This document shows positions 59,298 through 64,000 of a stretch of DNA of 64,000 nucleotides, piece by piece. The translations under genes were made by a program, and so were the position numbers. Numbering within the stretch: the stretch's first letter is position 1; the number at the start of each line of letters is the position of its first letter. The notes below the pieces were generated by a model that was not told the origin of the DNA, did no database searches, and was given only the letters and a program-made list of their open reading frames with translations. The stretch is from Solihabitans fulvus (lineage in GTDB: Bacteria > Actinomycetota > Actinomycetes > Mycobacteriales > Pseudonocardiaceae), in the NCBI RefSeq assembly GCF_008386585.1, contig NZ_VUOB01000001.1:107201-171200 (forward strand). Direction: 5' to 3'.

Positions 59298-59903
59298 TCA
59301 CAGCCAGCCAGCCTGGCGGGCGATGCGGATCGCGTCGATGCGGTTGCGCGCGCCGACCTTGCTGATCGCGTTGGACAGGTAGTTGCGCACGGTCGCCGGC
59401 GACAGCGACAGCTGACTGGCGATCTGCTCCGTCGGGATGCCGGTCTCGGCCGAGCGCAACACATCGGACTCGCGGGCGGTCAACGGGCTGCTGCCGGTCT
59501 CCAGCGCGGCGGCGACCAGTTCCGGGTCGATGACCCGCTCGCCGGCCGCGACGCGGCGGATGCCGGCGGCCAGCGCGTCGCCCGGCGCGTCCTTGACGAT
59601 GAAGCCGCGCACGTGCACCTTGAGCGCCCGCAACAGGTTGCCCGGCTGGCTGAGGCCGGTCAGCATCAGCGCGCGGCACTCCGGCAGCCGCTCGTGCAGC
59701 TGCGCGGCGGCGGTCAGGCCGTCCATGCCGGGCAGGTCGATGTCCAGGACGGCGACATCCGGGCGGACGCGCAGCGCGGTGTCCAGGATCTGGTCGCCCC
59801 GGTCGAGTTCCGCGACGACCTCGATGTCGTCCTCCAGCCGGAGCAGGGCGGCCAGCGCGGTGCGGATCAGGTGCATGTCCTCGGCGATCAGCACGCGAAT
59901 CAT
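59298..59903 (-). CDS. NarL/DesR-family response regulator
   Basis: Response regulator of 201 residues. The receiver domain (1-120) has the acidic pair in LIAEDMH, phospho-acceptor Asp54 in VAVLDIDLPGMDG, Thr in LMLTGLSQ and Lys in GFIVKDAPG. The C-terminal LuxR-type helix-turn-helix (about 138-198) reads SPLTARESDVLRSAETGIPT and LSLSPATVRNYLSNAISKVG. ATG 59903 overlaps the kinase stop by 4 bp (ATGA). It is the output of the three-gene operon with the histidine kinase and the pseudo-kinase upstream. The sequence is close to DesR, though no desaturase gene is adjacent. Confidence 0.94.
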   Translation of the reverse strand: MIRVLIAEDMHLIRTALAALLRLEDDIEVVAELDRGDQILDTALRVRPDVAVLDIDLPGMDGLTAAAQLHERLPECRALMLTGLSQPGNLLRALKVHVRGFIVKDAPGDALAAGIRRVAAGERVIDPELVAAALETGSSPLTARESDVLRSAETGIPTEQIASQLSLSPATVRNYLSNAISKVGARNRIDAIRIARQAGWL

Positions 59904-61060
59904 GTTGGCTCCTCTGGAATCTCGACGGCTAGCCGGAAGCCGCCGTCGGGAGTGCGCTGTGCCGTCGCGGTTCCGGACAGCGCGGCGGCGCGGGCGGCGA
60001 GCCCGCGCAGGCCGGTGCCGTCGCCGGTGGCCGCCGCGTCCCGCACCCCGTCGTTGACGATGTCCAGTCGTGCCAGGCCATCCCGGCTCGTGGCGGTGAT
60101 CGAGCACCTGGTCGCGTCGCTGTGCCGAAGGATGTTGGTGACACCCTCGCGGACCGCCCACGCGAACAGCCGCTGCCCCGGCTCGGCGAGTCCCGGCAGG
60201 CGCACGTCGATCGTGGTGTCGACGCCGGCGGCGGCGAGCAGCGCGACGGCGCCGTCGGCCTCGACGGACAGCGACACGGCGTGCTCGTCGTGCGTGACGG
60301 CGCGCATCCCGTGCAGGGTGTCGCGGGCCAGGGCGGTGAGCTCCGCGACCTCGGCCCGCGCGGCGCGCGGATCCCTGGCCAGCAGGCGCAGCGCGAGATC
60401 TCCCTTGAGCGACACCGCGGACAGGCTCTGGCCGAGCAGGTCGTGCAGGTCCCGCGACACCCGCAGCCGCTCCCGCCCGACGGCCAGTTCGGCCAGCTCC
60501 GCCCTGGTCGCGTGCAGCTCGGTCAGCACCCGCACCAGCCGCGCCGCGCAGTACAGGATCATCGGCGGCACGGCGGAACACGCGCCGTAGAAGACGCCGT
60601 AGACGAGGTTCCAGACGGAGCCCGGCGGAACGCCGGCGAGCTGGATCGCGATGTCGGACACCAGGATTCCAACGGACAGCGCGATCCTCGGCCACCCGCG
60701 CAGCAGCATCAACACGGACGCCAGCGCGAACCAGGTCGCGGACAGCCACGGGCTCCACCAGCCGAGCAGCCACATCGGCAGGTAGGTCAGGGCCGCAACG
60801 GCGAGCAACGTGCCCGGCCAGCCCCTCGGCCGGGCTGACCGCGCCGCGGCGAGGCTGTGCCGCAGTTGCAGCGCCACCAACGGAATGCCGAGCAGGATCG
60901 GCACGGCCGGGTGGCTCGGCGCGGGACCGGCACCGGCGCTCAGGCCCGTGTAGCAGATCGGCACGGCGATCATCGGCAGGTGGATGGCGATCAGCAGCCA
61001 CCGCGCCTGGTTCGCGGTCGGCGTGGCGAGGCCAGCCGGCGCGGGGCGTTGGCTCCTCAC
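59900..61060 (-). CDS. DesK/NarX-type sensor histidine kinase
   Basis: Membrane histidine kinase of 386 residues. Five or six hydrophobic segments (about 20-175) form a membrane sensor without a large external loop, as in DesK. The HisKA_3 motif RERLRVSRDLHDLLGQSLSA carries His206. The ATPase lobe has the N-box REGVTNILRHSDATR (Asn309) and a G-box DGTGLRGLAARAA (348-360). GTG 61060 overlaps the stop of the upstream gene (GTGA), and its own stop overlaps the response regulator start. Signal unknown; membrane state or a hydrophobic compound is likely. Confidence 0.92.
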   Translation of the reverse strand: MRSQRPAPAGLATPTANQARWLLIAIHLPMIAVPICYTGLSAGAGPAPSHPAVPILLGIPLVALQLRHSLAAARSARPRGWPGTLLAVAALTYLPMWLLGWWSPWLSATWFALASVLMLLRGWPRIALSVGILVSDIAIQLAGVPPGSVWNLVYGVFYGACSAVPPMILYCAARLVRVLTELHATRAELAELAVGRERLRVSRDLHDLLGQSLSAVSLKGDLALRLLARDPRAARAEVAELTALARDTLHGMRAVTHDEHAVSLSVEADGAVALLAAAGVDTTIDVRLPGLAEPGQRLFAWAVREGVTNILRHSDATRCSITATSRDGLARLDIVNDGVRDAAATGDGTGLRGLAARAAALSGTATAQRTPDGGFRLAVEIPEEPT

Positions 61061-62142
61061 GCGGCGATCACCCGCCGGACCTGCTGGCCAGCCTCGTCGG
61101 AACGGAGCTCCACGTCGACGCCGCCTGGGCGGCAGGTCACCGTGATCACGCAGTGCCGCACCGAATCCGCCTGGAGCAGCCGGGCCACCTCGGCCCGCAG
61201 GTCCGCCAGCAGCGGCTCGCGGACGTGCTCGGGGAACGCGTCGACCGGCGGCACGAGTCGCGCGTCGATTCCGGTGGCGCGCAACAGGGTCACGGCCGTG
61301 TCCAGTTCGGCCAGCAGCGGGGTGCGTTGGAACCCGGCGACCATGCGACGCGCGTCGCCCAGCGTGGTCCTGGCCGCGCCGACCACCACGCGCAGCCGGT
61401 CGGCCGCCTCGTCGGGGTCGGTGTCGACCAGCGCGCCGGCCTGTTCTCCTGTGGCGACAATGGTGTCCAGCGCGGTGCCCAGCGTCGCGCGCAGCTCGCC
61501 GTCGATGCGCAACCGCTCCCTGGCCACCGCCTCGTCGGCGAGCAGCGCGCGGCCGGCCCGCAGCTCGCGCGTCGCCGCCATGAGCCACACCGGGACGGCG
61601 AGCAGGATGCCGTTGAGCAGCACCCAGACGCCGAAGAACACCGCCCACGACGGCACGCCGGCCAGGTAGGCGACCGGCACCGGCGTGACCACCAGCAGCA
61701 CGAAGAACGGCACCGCCCATGGCCTGCGCAGCACGAGCAGGACGGACGCGGCCAGCGGGTAGAGGGAGGTGACCCACTGGATGCCGACGACCGGCAGGAC
61801 CGCGCCGATCACCACGGCCATCGCCGCCAGGGTCCATGGCGCGGAGCGCGGCCGGCTGCCGTGCGCGGCGCGCCGCACGTGCGCGAGGTGGAAGGGCAGG
61901 TACGCCACGGTGGCGGCGACGGCGAGCGGCGCGTGCCTCGCGTCGGTCAGCGCGATCCTGGCGACGCCGATCGTGACGATGAGGGAGCTGCTCGTGACGA
62001 CCGACGCGAGGGCCAGGGCGAACACCCGGCTCGACTGCTGCTGCTCGTCCAGTGTGGCCCTCACCCGTGCAAGACACCCGTCGGCCGTCGACGCGTGTGA
62101 CGGTATTCGCGGCAGGCTGACCAGGGCAAACGACGCGGTCAT
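61057..62142 (-). CDS. Pseudo-histidine kinase (DesK-like membrane protein without active His)
   Basis: Protein of 361 residues with the same layout as the kinase downstream: six hydrophobic segments (about 40-190), then a helical region where HisKA_3 would be. The H-box reads RERLRIDGELRATLGTALDT: ELRA replaces DLHD, with Arg218 at the His position. The following ATPase lobe is truncated (ends at 361) and has no N-box asparagine or glycine-rich boxes, only the strand ADSVRHCVITVTCRPGGVDV. It therefore cannot be a kinase. It is translationally coupled to the active kinase by a 4-bp overlap and probably works as a co-sensor or heterodimer partner. ATG 62142. Confidence 0.85.
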   Translation of the reverse strand: MTASFALVSLPRIPSHASTADGCLARVRATLDEQQQSSRVFALALASVVTSSSLIVTIGVARIALTDARHAPLAVAATVAYLPFHLAHVRRAAHGSRPRSAPWTLAAMAVVIGAVLPVVGIQWVTSLYPLAASVLLVLRRPWAVPFFVLLVVTPVPVAYLAGVPSWAVFFGVWVLLNGILLAVPVWLMAATRELRAGRALLADEAVARERLRIDGELRATLGTALDTIVATGEQAGALVDTDPDEAADRLRVVVGAARTTLGDARRMVAGFQRTPLLAELDTAVTLLRATGIDARLVPPVDAFPEHVREPLLADLRAEVARLLQADSVRHCVITVTCRPGGVDVELRSDEAGQQVRRVIAA

Positions 62143-62248
62143 GAACGGGTGCGTTCCTCACTTCCCGGTAGTCGGGCGATCACGTTCCGGCAGAGCCCCC
62201 ATTCTCGAATGTCCACAGGTGTCCGCTGTAGATGCGGATGTCCACAAT

Positions 62249-62272
62249 CGACGATGATGTTTGTCATCGTCG
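62249..62272. promoter_or_regulatory. Perfect inverted repeat between kinase operon and hydrolase-like gene
   Basis: CGACGATGA (62249-62257), 6-nt spacer TGTTTG, TCATCGTCG (62264-62272). It lies 55 bp before the hydrolase-like start at 62328 and 106 bp from the pseudo-kinase start. Two direct ATGTCCACA copies flank it upstream (62209 and 62238, 29 bp apart). It could be the DNA site of the response regulator. Confidence 0.6.
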
Positions 62273-62327
62273 GCCGAGGACATCGACATCTGTCTGCCGG
62301 CCCGGTCGCGGGACAACACTTCAACCC

Positions 62328-63473
62328 ATGACGAACCCCGAGATCCGTCCCTTCCGGATCGACATTCCGCAGGCCGACCTCGACGACCTCCGCGACCGCA
62401 TCGCCCGCACCCGCTGGAGCGGCGACATCCCCGGCGCGGGCTGGAGCCGGGGCGTGCCGGTGGCCTACCTGAAGGGGCTGGCCGACTACTGGGCCGACGG
62501 CTACGACTGGCGCGGGGCCGAGGCGCGGCTCAACGAGTTCCCGCAGTTCACCACCGAGATCGACGGCCAGGACATCCACTTCCTGCACGTGCGCTCCCCG
62601 CACGCCGACGCGACCCCGCTGCTGCTCCTGCACGAGTGGCCGACGTCGGTCGTGGCGTTCCTCGACCTGATCGAGCCGCTGACCAACCCGGCCGACCCGG
62701 CCGACGCGTTCCACGTGGTGGTGCCGTCGCTGCCCGGCATCGCGTTCTCCGGCCCGATCCGCGAGGCCGGCTGGACCTACGGCCGCACCGCGGGGGCGTT
62801 CGCCACGCTGATGGAGCGGCTCGGGTACGCGAGCTACGGCGTGCAGGGCGCGGGCGGCGGCGCGTTCATCGCCGCCGACCTCGGCCGCCAGGACACCGCG
62901 CACGTCCTCGGCATCCACGTGAACGCGCTGCTCGCCTTCCCCTCCGGCGACCCGGCCGAGTTCGCCGGCCTCACCGAGGTCGAGCAGGAGCGCCTGGCCA
63001 GGCTCCAGAACTTCCGCGACGACATGATGGGCTTCGCCCAGATCCAGTCGACCCGGCCGCAGACCGTGGCGTACGGCCTGCACGACTCCCCCGTCGGGCA
63101 GCTGGCCTGGATCGTGGAGAAGTTCAAGGAGTGGACCGACACCGGCGCCGAGCTGCCCGAGGACGCCGTGGACCGCGACCACATCCTCACCACCGTGAGC
63201 CTCTACTGGTTCACCGGCACCGCGGGCTCCGCCGCCCACCTCTACTACGAGAACGCCCACGACGTGAACGGCTGGGGTCCCAAGGATCCCGGCACCGTCC
63301 CCACCGGCGTCGCGGTGGCCACGCCGACCGACATCACCGTCCGGCGCTTCGCCGACCGCGACCACAACATCACGCACTGGACCGAACTGGAGCGCGGCGG
63401 CGCGTTCCTGTCCATGGAGCAGCCGGAGCTGCTGGTAGAGGACGTGCGCACGTTCTTCCGCTCGCTGCGGTGA
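62328..63473 (+). CDS. Epoxide hydrolase-fold protein with lost catalytic residues
   Basis: Protein of 381 residues related to microsomal-type epoxide hydrolases, with the N-terminal EHN domain (RIDIPQADLDDLRDRIARTR) and an alpha/beta hydrolase domain with a lid (WFTGTAGSAAHLYYENAHDV). The catalytic residues are altered. The oxyanion motif HGWPGS is HEWPTS (102-107). The nucleophile segment QGGDWG reads QGAGGG, with Gly176 at the Asp position. The base in RGGHF reads ERGGAF, with Ala359 at the His position. Hydrolysis by the family mechanism is not possible. ATG 62328 starts the conserved N-terminus. It is divergent from the kinase operon; it may act as a ligand-binding protein. Confidence 0.88.
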   Translation: MTNPEIRPFRIDIPQADLDDLRDRIARTRWSGDIPGAGWSRGVPVAYLKGLADYWADGYDWRGAEARLNEFPQFTTEIDGQDIHFLHVRSPHADATPLLLLHEWPTSVVAFLDLIEPLTNPADPADAFHVVVPSLPGIAFSGPIREAGWTYGRTAGAFATLMERLGYASYGVQGAGGGAFIAADLGRQDTAHVLGIHVNALLAFPSGDPAEFAGLTEVEQERLARLQNFRDDMMGFAQIQSTRPQTVAYGLHDSPVGQLAWIVEKFKEWTDTGAELPEDAVDRDHILTTVSLYWFTGTAGSAAHLYYENAHDVNGWGPKDPGTVPTGVAVATPTDITVRRFADRDHNITHWTELERGGAFLSMEQPELLVEDVRTFFRSLR

Positions 63474-63478
63474 GCTCG

Positions 63479-63509
63479 CCTAGGCGGGCGGTCCGGGTGT
63501 CCGCCTAGG
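63479..63509 (+). terminator. Terminator after the epoxide hydrolase-like gene
   Basis: CCTAGGCGG (63479-63487), 13-nt loop, CCGCCTAGG (63501-63509): a perfect 9-bp stem 6 nt past the stop codon and 7 nt before the next GTG. Confidence 0.6.
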
Positions 63510-63516
63510 ATCGCGC

Positions 63517-63837
63517 GTGGCGACGAGGAACCGGGCGAAGGGGCGTCGAGTGGACGGCAGAGCACCGGAGGGCCGCGTCCGCGTTGGCGTGCGCGACGTT
63601 GGTTCGCGGGTCGTGCTGCGCTACCGGCTGACCCCGCAGGAGCACGGCCCGTACGGCGAGAGCCTGACCGACGTGGTCGGCGAACTGCTGGCGTGGACCG
63701 ATGGCCCGGACGGCCACGCCGTGGTTCGCCGCAGGTCCGGTGACGAGGTGACGGTCGGGCTCGACCGGCTCGTCACCGGCAAGGTGGTCCCGGCCACAGC
63801 GCGCCCGGCGCGGGACCGGCGGCCGCCGGCCGGGTGA
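63517..63837 (+). CDS. Small Tudor-like/SH3-like protein, unknown function
   Basis: Protein of 106 residues. The middle (about 25-90) resembles the beta-barrel N-terminal domain of actinobacterial GNAT proteins of the Rv0428c type: VGSRVVLRYRLTPQEHGPYG, ESLTDVVGELLAWTDGPDGH and AVVRRRSGDEVTVGLDRLVT. The acetyltransferase half that normally follows is absent, and the next 163 bp to the window end show no obvious continuation in another frame. A basic N-terminal tail (NRAKGRRVDGRAP) may bind nucleic acid or protein. GTG 63517. Not a named family. Confidence 0.55.
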   Translation: MATRNRAKGRRVDGRAPEGRVRVGVRDVGSRVVLRYRLTPQEHGPYGESLTDVVGELLAWTDGPDGHAVVRRRSGDEVTVGLDRLVTGKVVPATARPARDRRPPAG

Positions 63838-64000
63838 GCGCCGGCACGCGGCCGACTGCTGCCCGATCTGGACCACCCCGGGGCCCGCGCGTCCACGCTG
63901 CTCGGCCCGATCACCGGCCACCGCGTTGGCCCAACTGCGCGCCGACAACCCGAAATCAGGAGATACACCCTGGTCCGGACCGGTCTGATTACGAAGACTG

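Noticed and set aside
63838..64000. Continuation of the GNAT protein in another frame after 63837
   Set aside because: I looked for acetyl-CoA loop and other GNAT segments in all three plus frames to the window end and found none. Only 163 bp remain, so this is not final.
1..64000. tRNA or rRNA genes, insertion sequences, phage or integrase genes
   Set aside because: None was recognised: no T-loop GGTTCRA in a cloverleaf setting, no transposase or integrase signatures, no rRNA sequence.

Overview
The window is about 72% GC by eye and is chromosomal DNA of a filamentous-type actinomycete. An Lsr2 nucleoid protein, a second gyrase-like topoisomerase pair (ParC/ParE), BTAD/AfsR-like and LuxR-ATPase regulators, DesK/DesR-like two-component genes, a sedolisin and many GTG starts all fit Actinobacteria. 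A Pseudonocardiales member is my best guess, but this is an inference. No rRNA, tRNA, CRISPR array or transposase gene was seen. The mobile or repetitive elements found are an intein, a coding minisatellite and a 159-bp palindromic element.

Layout. 0-3 kb: the end of a HAD phosphatase gene, then an MFS exporter divergent from its LysR regulator across a perfect palindrome. 2.9-15.2 kb: a cell-envelope and secretion block with a TPR membrane protein, an anchored Thr-rich-linker protein, a multi-pass membrane protein, a sedolisin (S53), two lipoproteins, a flippase-like membrane protein and a large subtilisin-fold protein with unusual catalytic residues. 15.2-19.1 kb: an alpha/beta hydrolase and a flavin monooxygenase divergent from a TetR regulator with three operator-like repeats, then a luciferase-like oxidoreductase. 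19.2-24.3 kb: a LuxR-type ATPase regulator, a cytochrome P450 and an RluA-type pseudouridine synthase. 24.3-31.2 kb: a membrane protein, parC, and parE interrupted by a full-length HNH intein. 31.4-35.6 kb: an AfsR-like regulator carrying a 280-residue minisatellite insertion inside its ATPase domain.

35.6-42.5 kb: a translationally coupled LysR, lipoprotein and membrane-protein operon divergent from an atypical SDR; the 159-bp palindrome abutting the SDR stop; a small hydrolase; a membrane protein; a LysR divergent from a medium-chain reductase; and lsr2. 42.5-50.5 kb: a LigD-type PE-Pol protein without ligase, a Rid protein, an FMN reductase and luciferase-like monooxygenase pair, a GNAT-Nudix fusion, DegV, an FtsK-like protein with a collapsed P-loop, and a TetR. 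50.5-59.2 kb: a GNAT, a four-TM protein, a YCII and ECF sigma factor pair, a three-gene redox operon divergent from a MocR regulator, a Ca2+/H+ antiporter and a small membrane protein. 59.3-63.8 kb: a three-gene operon of pseudo-kinase, histidine kinase and response regulator, divergent from an epoxide-hydrolase-fold protein that lacks its catalytic residues, then a small Tudor-like protein.

Two themes recur. Many regulators sit divergent from their likely target across a clean inverted repeat, so several operators can be read directly. Several enzyme-fold proteins have lost key residues (kinase-like, epoxide hydrolase-like, SDR, Rid, FtsK-like, subtilisin-like), which suggests regulatory or binding roles, or altered chemistry.
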